A stretch of DNA of 34,052 nucleotides from the NCBI GenBank assembly GCA_011620765.1, contig WOYO01000075.1, positions 9,793 through 43,844 of the forward strand. Direction: 5' to 3'. Of this stretch, positions 7,830 to 16,148 are shown piece by piece. The stretch comes from Thermoplasmata archaeon. GTDB lineage: Archaea; Thermoplasmatota; UBA186; UBA287. Position 1 is the stretch's first letter, and each line of letters opens with the position of its first letter. The notes under the pieces are model-generated. The model was not told the origin of the DNA and ran no database searches. It saw only the letters and a program-made list of their open reading frames with translations. A program made the position numbers and the translations under genes.

Positions 7830-8717
7830 ATGATGGATGAGAGGGACTTTATGATACTGAAAATTCTTTCAGAGAATGTACTGGAATCTTACGATACCAT
7901 TGCAAAAAATGTTGGGCTCACTGGTAATGCAGTGAGGAATAGAGTGCAAGGAATGATAGATGGAGGCATTATAGAAAGATTCTGTTTATGCCCCAATCCA
8001 GCAGTTTTGGGTTATTTTGTGATAGTTGCAATTTTTGAGCATACAGAAAAGGTGGATGTTTTCAGAGAGTTTAATAAAATTGAAAATGTGATGTTTTTAG
8101 TTGAGGCCATTAATGGGGTTGGTGCTGTCGTTCTTCTCTTCAGAGAAGAGGAAGAATGGAGTAGAGAAGTAGACTCCATTTTTACATCTATCCCTTCTGC
8201 AAAATTGATTTCAGCCTTTGTTTACAAGAGACCTGTTTCGAATGTGAAAATAGAAAAAACCGATTGGGAGATCATAAATCTTTTAAAGAGTGATGCCAGA
8301 GAGAGGATGTGCGACATCGCTGTTCAATTGAATTTTTCAACAAAAACTGTTAAAAGGCATTTGGATAAGTTAATTGACAAAGAGATAGTATGCTCCGCAG
8401 TGATTACTCAACCTATGAAGATGGAGGGAGCTATCCCTTACTATATGTTTATAGAGTTTGAAGACGATGCAAAGATGAGAGGTTTTGGGGAGATATTTGA
8501 TAGGTGCTGGTTTAAACAAAAGATATGCGATATGCCTGTTTTCATAATGCAGCTTTACAGCTTTTCCTTTGAAGAGATGTGGAATACTATCAGATTCCTG
8601 CAGAGCGCCAATGGAGTCAAAAACCTGGTATATTTCCTTCCTTACAGGATATACTTCTCTGATTGGTACGTGCATGAAGCTCTAAAGAAAACAACAGAAA
8701 GTATAGCTATCGAGTAA
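7830..8717 (+). CDS. Lrp/AsnC-type regulator with two winged-helix domains
   Basis: The 295-residue protein contains two copies of an AsnC-type helix-turn-helix. The first is residues 3-50 (DFMILKILSENVLESYDTIAK...VRNRVQGMIDGGII) and the second about 146-195 (DWEIINLLKSDARERMCDIA...KTVKRHLDKLI). Each is followed by an alpha/beta region resembling a RAM-like domain (about 58-135 and 205-285). Such tandem Lrp-like proteins are common in methanogens and relatives; target genes and ligand cannot be read from sequence. ATG 7830 or 7833 fits the TATA distance. It has no operon partner: rad50 and the small ORF lie upstream, mobile debris downstream. A local role, perhaps autoregulation, is a guess. 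Confidence 0.8.
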   Translation: MMDERDFMILKILSENVLESYDTIAKNVGLTGNAVRNRVQGMIDGGIIERFCLCPNPAVLGYFVIVAIFEHTEKVDVFREFNKIENVMFLVEAINGVGAVVLLFREEEEWSREVDSIFTSIPSAKLISAFVYKRPVSNVKIEKTDWEIINLLKSDARERMCDIAVQLNFSTKTVKRHLDKLIDKEIVCSAVITQPMKMEGAIPYYMFIEFEDDAKMRGFGEIFDRCWFKQKICDMPVFIMQLYSFSFEEMWNTIRFLQSANGVKNLVYFLPYRIYFSDWYVHEALKKTTESIAIE

Positions 8718-8777
8718 TTGGTCACCCGTCTCAAGGTAATTTTTGATTTTCTATCACTGAGACAGTTATGAGCGTAG

Positions 8778-8954
8778 TATGTATCTAATATTTACAATGG
8801 GAAAAGTGAAATCGAGCCTACCACAAGGTTGACTATGGATGGAATTGCAGGATTCGTGGAGCGAACTGTAACTCTCTTTGGCAACGGTGCAAAGGTGGAT
8901 TGTCCTAAAGAATTCATGGGAAGAAGAGTCTATCTGGTAGTGTTGAGAGAATGA
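8778..8954 (+). pseudogene. DUF2080-type transposon-encoded protein, 5'-degraded
   Basis: The C-terminal part (from ATG 8835) contains VTLFGNGAKVDCPKEFMGRR followed by VYLVVLRE, which closely resembles the small DUF2080 proteins carried by archaeal transposable elements. The frame stays open upstream to 8778 and encodes a plausible family N-terminus (NIYNGKSEIEP) but without a usable start; the nearest upstream ATG (8769) is in another frame. I therefore read this as a degraded copy. No transposase gene remains nearby. An intact 39-residue product from ATG 8835 remains possible. Confidence 0.6.
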
Positions 8955-9000
8955 ATTGCAAAGTATGCCGGCAGGGGTACTTGCACTCCGTAGGTGATAG

Positions 9001-9164
9001 GATCTTCTGGATGATATCGAACAGCTCAAAAAGAAGAGCTCAGACATGAGCTTTAAAAGATAAGGAAAGAGGAGGAAAGGATTGAGAAAGAACAGGATGA
9101 ATATAGAATGCGACATCCTGAAACAATTGGGGTAAAGCACGGTAAACCATATAAAACCAGATAG
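9001..9164 (+). pseudogene. Frameshifted remnant of a charged protein
   Basis: Two adjacent frames look coding but do not join. Frame one (9001-9063) reads DLLDDIEQLKKKSSDMSFKR and stops. A second frame (9057-9164) reads KIRKEEERIEKEQDEYRMRH and ends with GVKHGKPYKTR. A single-base change near 9055-9060 would merge them into one charged, helical segment. I do not recognise the family. The position directly after the DUF2080 remnant suggests it is part of the same decayed insertion. Confidence 0.3.
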
Positions 9165-9197
9165 CAGGGGAGCAAATCCTAAAAACCGGAGTGCGGT

Positions 9198-9353
9198 ATG
9201 CTGCCAGCCTCACAATCGTCCACTACAAATCACATAGATAAAATTCGTCATATGCCTATTTCCGTATATCCTGAATGTAGTGGTATGGAATTAGGTGATA
9301 TCAAGAAAGCGATAGGTATTCCTGCTAGTAAGTCAATGGTGGTAAAACTGTGA
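9198..9353 (+). CDS. Small ORF, 51 residues, unknown
   Basis: The ORF runs from ATG 9198, which has ggag at 9188-9191 upstream, to TGA 9351. The C-terminal half (MELGDIKKAIGIPASKSMVV) looks like a small alpha/beta or AbrB-like segment, but I cannot assign a family. It lies in the mobile-element debris between the Lrp-like gene and the TPP enzyme, so it may be a fragment. Nothing else coding is evident in 9353-9493. Confidence 0.25.
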   Translation: MLPASQSSTTNHIDKIRHMPISVYPECSGMELGDIKKAIGIPASKSMVVKL

Positions 9354-9441
9354 ATGGATCGCAGGTAGAAAGATCGTAGAAACACCTGTGCAGGATGCAT
9401 TACCAAAAGCTGGATAGGCTATTCAGTTTCAAGATATCACA

Positions 9442-9466
9442 GGAGATCAATGCTCATGTGATCTCC
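9442..9466 (-). terminator. Hairpin downstream of the TPP-enzyme gene
   Basis: A perfect 8-bp inverted repeat (ggagatca/tgatctcc) with a 9-base loop lies 28 nt beyond the stop codon of the minus-strand TPP enzyme. It could mark the 3' end of that transcript. No strong oligo-T tail follows on the minus strand, so the call is tentative. Confidence 0.3.
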
Positions 9467-9493
9467 CGCTTGTCTGGAGCTCTAGCGCACATC

Positions 9494-11101
9494 CTAGAAT
9501 CTTTTTGGATCTGTGTCAATGTCAACGATGGCTGGCTTGCTGGATTTTATCGCCCGCTCAATTGCGTCCTTCAGCTCTTCGGGCCTTGAAACTTTTATCC
9601 CCATCCCTCCGCACGCTTCCGCATAGGCGGCAAAATCGGGGTTTAGCAGATCAGTTCCGTAGTTGGGATAGTTCTCCATCCTCTGCTCAACCTGTATCAT
9701 TGCGAGCTGTTTGTTGTTAAGGACGGCAACCACCATTGGCAAGCCATACTTTACCGCCGTGACGAAGTCCGCCATTGCCATGGCGAACCCGCCGTCACCG
9801 GTTATGCAGAAAACCGTTTTTTCAGGATAGGCCAGTTTCGCGGCTATAGCGCCCGGCAGCCCGAATCCCATTGTCGCTAGATATCCGGACATCACGAACT
9901 TCTGCTTTCTCATCCTGAAGGTGCGCCCGAACCACCACGTGGATTCGCCGGTATCGAGAGAGATTATCGCATCCTCTGGAATTGCATCCGTCAGGATTTT
10001 CATTATGTATGGCGGCCTTAAGGGTGTGGCGCTTGCGTCCGCCTCCTTTACACGCTGCTCATCCCATTCTTTTTTCATTCTCGCTATTTCCCCTAGAACT
10101 TCTTCGTCTTCTCTCTCATTCAGTTTTTCAAGAAGCCGCGGAAGAACAAGGCTGCAGTTTCCCCAAAGGCCAACCTTGAAATTCACCTTTCCGAATTTTA
10201 TCGGGTCTATGTCTATCTGGATTATTTGCTTATCTGATGGCACGTTTGTCCTTTCCGAAAAGCCGACGCCGCAAGTAAGGATGACATCGGATTCGTTTGC
10301 AAGCTCTCTCGCATGCGGCGATCCGACGTCGCCGAGAACTCCCACAACCCACCTGTTTTCTTCGGTAAAAATTCCTTTTGCCCTGAAAGTTGAAAGCACC
10401 GGCGCCTTTATTTTTTGCGCGATCTCTGTTACCGCACTGACTGATTCCCTCGCACCCCATCCCGCAATTATGATCGGCTTTTTTGCCGCATTTATGATCT
10501 CTGCCGCTGAGTCTATCTTTTCGTCGTCTGGCATTATTGAGAAATCTATCACGCGCCCATCCTTCCCGCGAACTTCTGTCTCCAAAGGCTCGCGCTGCAC
10601 ATCATTAGGAATAGATATCTGCGCCACGCCACGCCGAACTATTGCGTACCTGAGCGCCTTCTCAACCACATTTGCCGCAACATCCCTGCTCGTTATGGTA
10701 TTGTTGAAGACCGCAACGGGGCGAAAGAAAGCATCCTGATCTATTTCCTGGAATCCGCCGGGCCCGGCATACTGCTTTGCCACCTGACCGTTGAGCGATA
10801 TGACAGAAGCGCTATCCTCCTTCGCATCGTAAAGCCCAGTTGCAAGGTTGGTTGCGCCCGGTCCGGATATGGTCAGGCAGGCAGCGATTTTTCCGGTGAG
10901 CTTGTTGTATGCGGATGCGGCCATCGCCGCGTTTTCTTCGTGACGCACCACTATATATCTCATGTTCTTGTTTTTCCTGACTGCTTCCACCAGTCCAAGC
11001 GACGAGCTGCCCGGAATACCGAAGATCAGGGAAATGCCCCATTTTTCCAGCTCTGAAATTACAACGTCGGCAACCGTGCTTTTTGTTTCGTCTTCCGCCA
11101 A
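9494..11101 (-). CDS. TPP-dependent acetolactate synthase/pyruvate oxidase-like enzyme
   Basis: The 535-residue protein has the three-domain layout of this family: an N-terminal PYR domain with the catalytic Glu in RHEENAAM (E55), a central domain of the FAD/NAD-like type, and a C-terminal PP domain with GDGGFAMAMA starting near 435 and the NN of the TPP motif near 463. The reaction is most likely pyruvate-based (acetolactate formation or oxidative decarboxylation). Absence of an ilvN regulatory subunit next door favours a catabolic or pyruvate oxidase-like role. I chose TTG 11101 because ggaggtg precedes it by six bases; the frame open to 11191 adds residues atypical of the family. Codons look G+C-richer than neighbours, and transposon debris follows. 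Confidence 0.85.
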   Translation of the reverse strand: MAEDETKSTVADVVISELEKWGISLIFGIPGSSSLGLVEAVRKNKNMRYIVVRHEENAAMAASAYNKLTGKIAACLTISGPGATNLATGLYDAKEDSASVISLNGQVAKQYAGPGGFQEIDQDAFFRPVAVFNNTITSRDVAANVVEKALRYAIVRRGVAQISIPNDVQREPLETEVRGKDGRVIDFSIMPDDEKIDSAAEIINAAKKPIIIAGWGARESVSAVTEIAQKIKAPVLSTFRAKGIFTEENRWVVGVLGDVGSPHARELANESDVILTCGVGFSERTNVPSDKQIIQIDIDPIKFGKVNFKVGLWGNCSLVLPRLLEKLNEREDEEVLGEIARMKKEWDEQRVKEADASATPLRPPYIMKILTDAIPEDAIISLDTGESTWWFGRTFRMRKQKFVMSGYLATMGFGLPGAIAAKLAYPEKTVFCITGDGGFAMAMADFVTAVKYGLPMVVAVLNNKQLAMIQVEQRMENYPNYGTDLLNPDFAAYAEACGGMGIKVSRPEELKDAIERAIKSSKPAIVDIDTDPKRF

Positions 11102-11144
11102 AAAATCACCTCCATACAGTAACGATAAATTTATGGTGGTGCCT

Positions 11145-11155
11145 CTATAAATATC
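11145..11155 (-). promoter_or_regulatory. TATA box for the TPP-enzyme gene
   Basis: On the minus strand the sequence reads gatatttatag. It predicts a start near 11124, leaving a leader of about 23 nt that carries the ggaggtg ribosome-binding site before TTG 11101. Confidence 0.55.
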
Positions 11156-11293
11156 TTTTCTGGAAAATGCAACATGGGGAAAGCACACCATAGATCTATG
11201 ACATCCTCAACTTCATATAGTGAGAAATTACGATATCAACTTGGTTGAAGTGTGATTGCGCATGTCTTAAAATTGAAGTGTAACTTAAGAAAC

Positions 11294-11304
11294 CTATATA
11301 ATAG
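11294..11304 (+). promoter_or_regulatory. TATA box for the three-gene envelope cassette
   Basis: The element ctatataatag predicts transcription from about 11325, after the ATG at 11320 but before the ribosome-binding site at 11340. This supports ATG 11353 as the start of the first gene. Confidence 0.55.
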
Positions 11305-11352
11305 GTCAGTGCACATATTATGTGCAGGCAAGTTGAAATGGAGGAAAAGAAA

Positions 11353-11778
11353 ATGGAGAATGAAAAATTTGGTCCTTATGCTCTTAAGGGTGGAAACGAA
11401 GAGAGTGTGTGGGAAGGGCACAAAATAACTGGCAGACACTGGGGCACGCCAATTGGAGAGTTAAAAGTAGATAACACATACTCTGAAGACTGGTCCAAAA
11501 TAGAGGGCACGTTAAAGCCTAAACTGCCAGGTGTTAAGGGGAAATACTTCATGACGCGCGTTAAGGCGAGCGATGATGAAGTGGTATATGAGGGTTACTC
11601 CAAGATGATGGGATTCACAACTCCTCTGAGGATGATAATCAGAAGGGATAAAATGATTAATACAGGTATAGGGGAGGCTGAAGAAATTGAGGAAGCACAG
11701 AGTGAACTAAACATAGAACCACCCATATCAGATAAAGATTGGGCCGAATTTCTCAATAAAAAGGAGGGGGAAAAATGA
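11353..11778 (+). CDS. Hypothetical protein, 141 residues, first gene of a cassette
   Basis: I do not recognise this protein. It starts at ATG 11353 behind a strong ggagga site (11340-11345). It is hydrophilic and acidic overall, with no signal peptide, membrane segment or cysteine motif. The middle alternates short strands and turns (KITGRHWGTPIGELKVDNTY; GKYFMTRVKASDDEVVYEGY), suggesting a beta-rich fold, and the C-terminal third is helical and Glu-rich. The stop codon overlaps the next gene's ATG by four bases (ATGA). Partners are a secreted protein and a two-helix membrane protein, so it is probably the cytoplasmic member of an envelope-associated set. Confidence 0.7.
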   Translation: MENEKFGPYALKGGNEESVWEGHKITGRHWGTPIGELKVDNTYSEDWSKIEGTLKPKLPGVKGKYFMTRVKASDDEVVYEGYSKMMGFTTPLRMIIRRDKMINTGIGEAEEIEEAQSELNIEPPISDKDWAEFLNKKEGEK

Positions 11779-12584
11779 GGAAGATTCTTTTAATAGCAGT
11801 TCTCTTGTTTGTGATTTCTTCCTTTTCTGACTCTGCCAATATTATTAGTGCCGTTGAGACGGTTCCTCTTCCCTCTGTAGGAGACACGTTTGTATACCAC
11901 GTGAATGTGACGGGAAACAGGGAGGCAACTAAGGAGGAAGCAAACGAGCACGAAGAGACATACGAGTTCATGGGAGTCAAAGAAGTAAAGGGGCAGACGA
12001 AGACAGGCATAGTCGAAAATTCGGAGGCTCTGAGCTCTGCGTGGTGGAGGATAGAGAGGTCTGATAAGGATGCATACACAGATCACTATCTTGCGCTGGT
12101 GGGAAGCTCTCAGTGCTTCTATCTCGATACTGAATCTGGTGGTGATATAACATGGTATCTGGAGCCCATGAAACTGTTTGATTTTCCTCTGCAGAAGGGC
12201 AAAAGCTATTCAAGCGCATCAAAGACTTACCTGTGGGTCCATGACACGGGCTCAAGGATAGTGAGCACCTACGAAACCGGGGGAAAATATCCGGATTACG
12301 GGGACAGCGCGACAGCTAACGTGACCGTTGTCATGGAGAACGTAACAGTGCCTGCAGGGAACTTCAGCTGCTACAAGGTATCCGCGGTCATTACCGTCAG
12401 ATCAGGCTCCGGCGTGACCGCGTCGACCACCACAGACACAGAGACTTTCTGGTATAGCCCAGAGCTCAAGACGTTTGTAAAGTTTGAGTCAAAAATTGAC
12501 GTCTCTGCAGCCTTCTGGCAGCACTTCTCTGGCACAAGGACAAGGGATCTCGTCAGCTACGAGTTAAAGGAGGTAAAAGCATGA
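11775..12584 (+). CDS. Secreted beta-rich protein, DUF3108-like
   Basis: The 269-residue protein begins with a signal peptide or anchor (KILLIAVLLFVISSF, residues 3-17). The exported part is beta-rich: VGDTFVYHVNV near residue 35, a segment VPAGNFSCYKVSAV near 192 and FWYSPELKTFVKFES near 225. The pattern of a VPAG-F-CY strand followed by WYSPE-FVK-E is typical of DUF3108-like extracellular domains in archaea, whose ligand is unknown. Several N-x-S/T sites (NVT, NFS) could be glycosylated. It overlaps both neighbours by ATGA, so the three genes are translationally coupled. Confidence 0.75.
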   Translation: MRKILLIAVLLFVISSFSDSANIISAVETVPLPSVGDTFVYHVNVTGNREATKEEANEHEETYEFMGVKEVKGQTKTGIVENSEALSSAWWRIERSDKDAYTDHYLALVGSSQCFYLDTESGGDITWYLEPMKLFDFPLQKGKSYSSASKTYLWVHDTGSRIVSTYETGGKYPDYGDSATANVTVVMENVTVPAGNFSCYKVSAVITVRSGSGVTASTTTDTETFWYSPELKTFVKFESKIDVSAAFWQHFSGTRTRDLVSYELKEVKA

Positions 12585-12832
12585 GTTTAAGTATACCAAG
12601 CGGAAAGCAGATAGGCTTTATGGCGTTACAGGGATTCGGGATGTTTTTCACCATAACGGGGATGGCAGGGATATCACTGATCCTTGGACCGTTGAACCTG
12701 ATAGTGAAGTTTGAGTTCACTACCATGTTCGGGAACGTCATCTACGATTTTCTGTTCTGTATATTCCTCTGCGTCATAGGAGGAGCGATATCGTTCGTAA
12801 GTGACGCCTTCATCAAGGACCTATCAAAATAG
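12581..12832 (+). CDS. Small two-helix membrane protein, unknown
   Basis: The 83-residue protein has two hydrophobic segments (about 13-38 and 52-73) separated by a short loop, and a charged C-terminus. No functional residue pattern is recognisable. ATG 12581 overlaps the preceding stop by four bases. Within the cassette it may anchor or export the secreted partner; that is inference from context only. Confidence 0.65.
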   Translation: MSLSIPSGKQIGFMALQGFGMFFTITGMAGISLILGPLNLIVKFEFTTMFGNVIYDFLFCIFLCVIGGAISFVSDAFIKDLSK

Positions 12833-12970
12833 AGACGCTGGTAAAGGACAACGCAAGGTACTTGGCGCAGAGATTGCAGTCAGGGTAGATTTGACCTGCA
12901 CGATACTGCTGTAAAGAAGTTGCCTATCGCCGGGGAAAAAGCAGAGGTAGCCTGAGATATTATACAGAGA
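12833..12970 (+). other. Intergenic stretch with short coding-like fragments
   Basis: Between the cassette and the convergent aldolase gene are two short fragments that read like protein but lie in different frames: TLVKDNARYLAQRLQSG (about 12837-12887) and DLHDTAVKKLPIAGEKAEVA near 12893-12955. They may be remnants of one decayed gene. I cannot identify it. Confidence 0.25.
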
Positions 12971-13603
12971 TCAGATGTTCATCATCTCAAATATGTCTTT
13001 TTCCATGTCTATTGACTCTTCAGGTATGCTCTCGGGCTTTCCAATAGAGGAGGCTATGATGAATATCTCAGCTAACCTTTCAAGGCGCTCGGCGTTTTCA
13101 AATGCCGACTTTAAATCCTTTCCGCAGGCAAGAGCGCCATGATGGCTCAGCAGAACCCCGTTTCTGTTGCCCAGAGCTTCAATGACGTTCTTTGCCAGAT
13201 CAGAGCTTCCTGGCATACCATACTTTGTGCACTCTATTTCGCCACCAAAATAATTCACCGTCTCGTCCAGTATTGGAGGTATCGAGAGCCCCAGCGCAGC
13301 GAGGGCAGACGCGTTCCTGGAGTGGGTGTGAACGACTGCCCGGACATCCTTTCGGCTATTGTATATGCTCAGATGCATCTTTACCTCACTCGAAGGATTC
13401 CTCTCTCCTTCAACTAGCCTCCCTCCGAGATCAACAAGGACTACATCCTCGGGCTTCATAACGTGATAGTCTATGCTTGTCGGCGTTATCGCGACAACAT
13501 CCCCATCCCTGACACTTATGTTTCCAGAAGTGCCGACAACAAATCCTTTCTCCTCCATCAGCCTTGCGTATTCCACAATTTTATTTTTTAGTTCTTCTTC
13601 CAT
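12971..13603 (-). CDS. Class II aldolase/adducin family protein, fuculose-phosphate aldolase-like
   Basis: The 210-residue protein matches zinc-dependent class II aldolases that cleave ketose 1-phosphates to dihydroxyacetone phosphate and an aldehyde. Visible features are GTSGNISVR (24-32), the catalytic Glu in PSSEVKMH near 73, the zinc-binding pair in VVHTHSR (His 92 and 94) and the third His in LSHHGA near 154. Length is typical. A gaggtg ribosome-binding site precedes ATG 13603, four bases after the FGGY kinase stop, so it is the last gene of a three-gene operon. The natural substrate is unknown; fuculose, 5-deoxyribulose or methylthioribulose phosphates are possibilities. Confidence 0.85.
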   Translation of the reverse strand: MEEELKNKIVEYARLMEEKGFVVGTSGNISVRDGDVVAITPTSIDYHVMKPEDVVLVDLGGRLVEGERNPSSEVKMHLSIYNSRKDVRAVVHTHSRNASALAALGLSIPPILDETVNYFGGEIECTKYGMPGSSDLAKNVIEALGNRNGVLLSHHGALACGKDLKSAFENAERLERLAEIFIIASSIGKPESIPEESIDMEKDIFEMMNI

Positions 13604-13607
13604 ATTT

Positions 13608-15089
13608 TCACCTCATGTTCAGAAGATTCACATAGAGCGAAAGCCACTTCCTGTAGTGCTCTTCATACTCTGAAGGGCGCTCTGGAAGGATCCTCTCAAG
13701 TTCTGTCATGGACGAGGAAGCGTCCGCTATGCTGTTGTGTGCTCCCACCCCGACGGATGCGCACATCGCGCAGCCAAGAGCTGAAGCCTCAACCACTTTA
13801 GGAACGTTGAGTGGAAGGTTTAAAACGTCGGATAGAATCCTGAGAAAGACTCTGCTCTTGGTCATGCCACCACACACGTGCGCTTCGTCAACTTTCTTTG
13901 CGGATATGCCAACGAGCTGCTCGAGATTGGCACGGACGGCGTATGCCACGCTCTCCAGAGTGGCCCTTGCGAGATTGCCGAGTCCTATGGGCTCGTTTAC
14001 TGGGTTGGTCGGCGAGGGAAACAAAAAGGCGCCTGGCCTGAGAGTCTGCATACTCTTTGCGTTCATTATCTCTGAGCCAAGAAATGCGTAAGTGTTGTTG
14101 GAGCCTATCCTTTCTTTTTCAGCCAATAGGTCCATAGTCTCAAAATCGAGTCCAGATATCATGTCCCTAAGCCATCGGTAGGTCATCCCAGCCATCTGGG
14201 CATTGCTCTCTATTGTCCATCGGTCCTTAACCATGTGCGCACTCGACCATGTCCTGCCCTCCCTGTCTATCAGAGGCTCGGAGAGAGCTATCCTCACCGG
14301 TGCTGTTGTCCCCAGCACTGTCCCTGCATCCCCGTCATTGAAGACCCTGCAGCTTAACAGCCCGCACTCGATATCGGGCCCGCCAATGATTACAGGGGTT
14401 CCTTCCTTCAGACCGCTCTCTGTGCCTTTAACTTCTCCTGCAACCTCGCCTGCCATTCTCAGGTCTGGTAAAAGCTCATATGAGATATCGAGAGCTTCAA
14501 GAACCTTCTTGGACCACTCCCTCTTACTTATATCAAAGAGGAGAGAGTTCGAGGCTGTTGCAGGTTCAGTTGCGAGCGCACCGCTGAGCCGGTAAATGAT
14601 CCAGTCATTTATTGATAATACGTGTGCTATCCTCGCATAGACCTCTGGTTTATACTCTCTGAACCAGAGAAGCCTTGATGGTATAAATATAAGGTAGGGC
14701 GCATGGCCTGCTATCTCATAGAGCTCCTGCCCCAGGACATCGTCGATTATGTCCTGGACCATAAAACCTCTGGCATCTACGTTAGGCCCTCCATAGAGCT
14801 CTTTTCCGTCTCTGTCCAGAAAAACTGCCCCCTGACCCTGACTGGTTGAGCTAACCCCCGCTATCTCCTCTTTTGATACTCCGCCATTGAGCATTGCCTC
14901 CCTTATGAGTGAGCGTATGACACTCCAGAAATGCTCTGGGTCAAACTCCTTTCCAAGAGGCTCAAGTCCCTCAGGGCTGGTGTAGCTCCATTCTCTGTAG
15001 GATCTCGATATCTCCCTGCCAGTATAATCAAACACAACGCACCTGCAGGCCCCTGTGCCAGCGTCTATTGCGAGAAGATATTTTCCCAT
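13608..15089 (-). CDS. FGGY-family carbohydrate kinase
   Basis: The 493-residue protein has both FGGY domains. The N-terminal phosphate loop is LAIDAGTGACRCVVFD (6-21). The second domain carries GTVLGTTAPVRIA around 258-270 and HVCGGMTKSR near 402, the usual adenine-site signature. The sequence leans toward xylulokinase/LsrK-like members (LLAIDAGTG, NVDARG) rather than glycerol kinase. With an aldolase after it and a dehydrogenase before it, it likely phosphorylates a ketose or hydroxy-ketone for aldol cleavage. The ATG shares one base with the preceding TGA. Substrate cannot be assigned. Confidence 0.88.
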   Translation of the reverse strand: MGKYLLAIDAGTGACRCVVFDYTGREISRSYREWSYTSPEGLEPLGKEFDPEHFWSVIRSLIREAMLNGGVSKEEIAGVSSTSQGQGAVFLDRDGKELYGGPNVDARGFMVQDIIDDVLGQELYEIAGHAPYLIFIPSRLLWFREYKPEVYARIAHVLSINDWIIYRLSGALATEPATASNSLLFDISKREWSKKVLEALDISYELLPDLRMAGEVAGEVKGTESGLKEGTPVIIGGPDIECGLLSCRVFNDGDAGTVLGTTAPVRIALSEPLIDREGRTWSSAHMVKDRWTIESNAQMAGMTYRWLRDMISGLDFETMDLLAEKERIGSNNTYAFLGSEIMNAKSMQTLRPGAFLFPSPTNPVNEPIGLGNLARATLESVAYAVRANLEQLVGISAKKVDEAHVCGGMTKSRVFLRILSDVLNLPLNVPKVVEASALGCAMCASVGVGAHNSIADASSSMTELERILPERPSEYEEHYRKWLSLYVNLLNMR

Positions 15090-16057
15090 CAGTGCGCTCC
15101 CAGCAGGTATTTCTCTATCTCCTTTGCCATCATAAGAGACTGTTTTCTAACAGAGTCCACTGTCTGCCCACCTATGTGCGGTGTGACTATGACATTATCA
15201 AATTTCAGGAATCTGTTGTCTGAATCAACAGGTTCAACGCCATGTACATCAAGCCCCGCTCCGGCAATCCTCTTTTCTTCTATAGCTCTGTATAAAGCAT
15301 CTTCATCTATGCAGTAGCTCCTTGAGAGGTTGAATAAATAGGCACTCTTCTTCATAAGCGCTAGCTCTCTTTCTCCTACCAGTTTCTCTGTCTCTGCAGT
15401 GACTGATGTGTGAATAGTTATGAAGTCCGATTCCTTCATGAGTGTTTCCATATCAGTTCTTTTTCCTCCAACGCTTGATATCCTTTCTTCATTTACATAT
15501 GGATCATAGATCAAAAGATCAGCGTCAAAGCCTCTTAGCCTCTTTGCAACTTCATATCCGATTGCGCCGAAACCTATTATCCCTACTTTTTTGCCTGCCA
15601 GTTCAACACCAACGAATCTATTATAGAGATCCACCAGATCTTTTTCGTCTTCAACGAAAAAATTACCAGATCGCAGGGTTCTGTCTATCTCTATCAAGCG
15701 TCTCGCAGCTCCAAGCATCATCGCTATTGTGAGTTCTGCAACCGCCTCACTATTTCTTGCAGGGGTATGAAAAAATGGAATATTTCTCTTTTTCAGAGCA
15801 TCCACATCTATGTTCACTGGATTACCTCTGCAGCACCCGACTATCCTGGGCTTAGTTGCCTCTATAACCTCTTCATCAACAGTGTCAGCCTCGACTATAA
15901 GGACATCTGCTTTTTCATCTTTTATCTTTTTTATAAAGGCTTTTGGGTCCATGTATATCTTGCCATGCTCTTTCCAACTTTCATATCTTACATCCATATA
16001 TTTTTTCAGGATGTTCAATCCATCTTCGTGAAAAGGAGCTGTTATCAAACATTTCAT
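15089..16057 (-). CDS. D-2-hydroxyacid dehydrogenase, SerA-like
   Basis: The 322-residue protein is an NAD-dependent D-2-hydroxyacid dehydrogenase without the C-terminal ACT domain of many SerA proteins. The dinucleotide site is IGFGAIGYE near 159. Catalytic residues are visible as Arg in NLSRSY, Glu in HGVEPVD and His in VTPHIGGQT. It is the first gene of the operon with an FGGY kinase and class II aldolase, so a role in sugar-acid or 2-oxoacid metabolism is more likely than serine synthesis. The ATG at 16057 is about 25 nt from a TATA-like box, consistent with a leaderless message. Confidence 0.87.
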   Translation of the reverse strand: MKCLITAPFHEDGLNILKKYMDVRYESWKEHGKIYMDPKAFIKKIKDEKADVLIVEADTVDEEVIEATKPRIVGCCRGNPVNIDVDALKKRNIPFFHTPARNSEAVAELTIAMMLGAARRLIEIDRTLRSGNFFVEDEKDLVDLYNRFVGVELAGKKVGIIGFGAIGYEVAKRLRGFDADLLIYDPYVNEERISSVGGKRTDMETLMKESDFITIHTSVTAETEKLVGERELALMKKSAYLFNLSRSYCIDEDALYRAIEEKRIAGAGLDVHGVEPVDSDNRFLKFDNVIVTPHIGGQTVDSVRKQSLMMAKEIEKYLLGAH

Positions 16058-16076
16058 AAAAAATGAGAGAAGTTAC

Positions 16077-16087
16077 AATATTTAAGA
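16077..16087 (-). promoter_or_regulatory. TATA box for dehydrogenase-kinase-aldolase operon
   Basis: The minus strand reads cttaaatattg, centred about 25 nt before ATG 16057. It drives the three minus-strand genes down to 12971. Confidence 0.55.
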
Positions 16088-16148
16088 GTTTCTTGAGTGC
16101 CATTTAGATTTCAGGAACTTCCAAAAACTTCAGTTCAGATTGAGAAAG

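Noticed and set aside
8766-9140. 124-codon minus-strand open frame across the DUF2080 remnant
   Set aside because: The plus strand carries recognisable DUF2080 sequence; the minus frame is low-complexity and has no start signal.
9921-10739. 272-codon plus-strand open frame opposite the TPP enzyme
   Set aside because: Antisense of a clearly coding gene with G+C-rich third positions; the product is Ser/Pro-rich without recognisable motifs.
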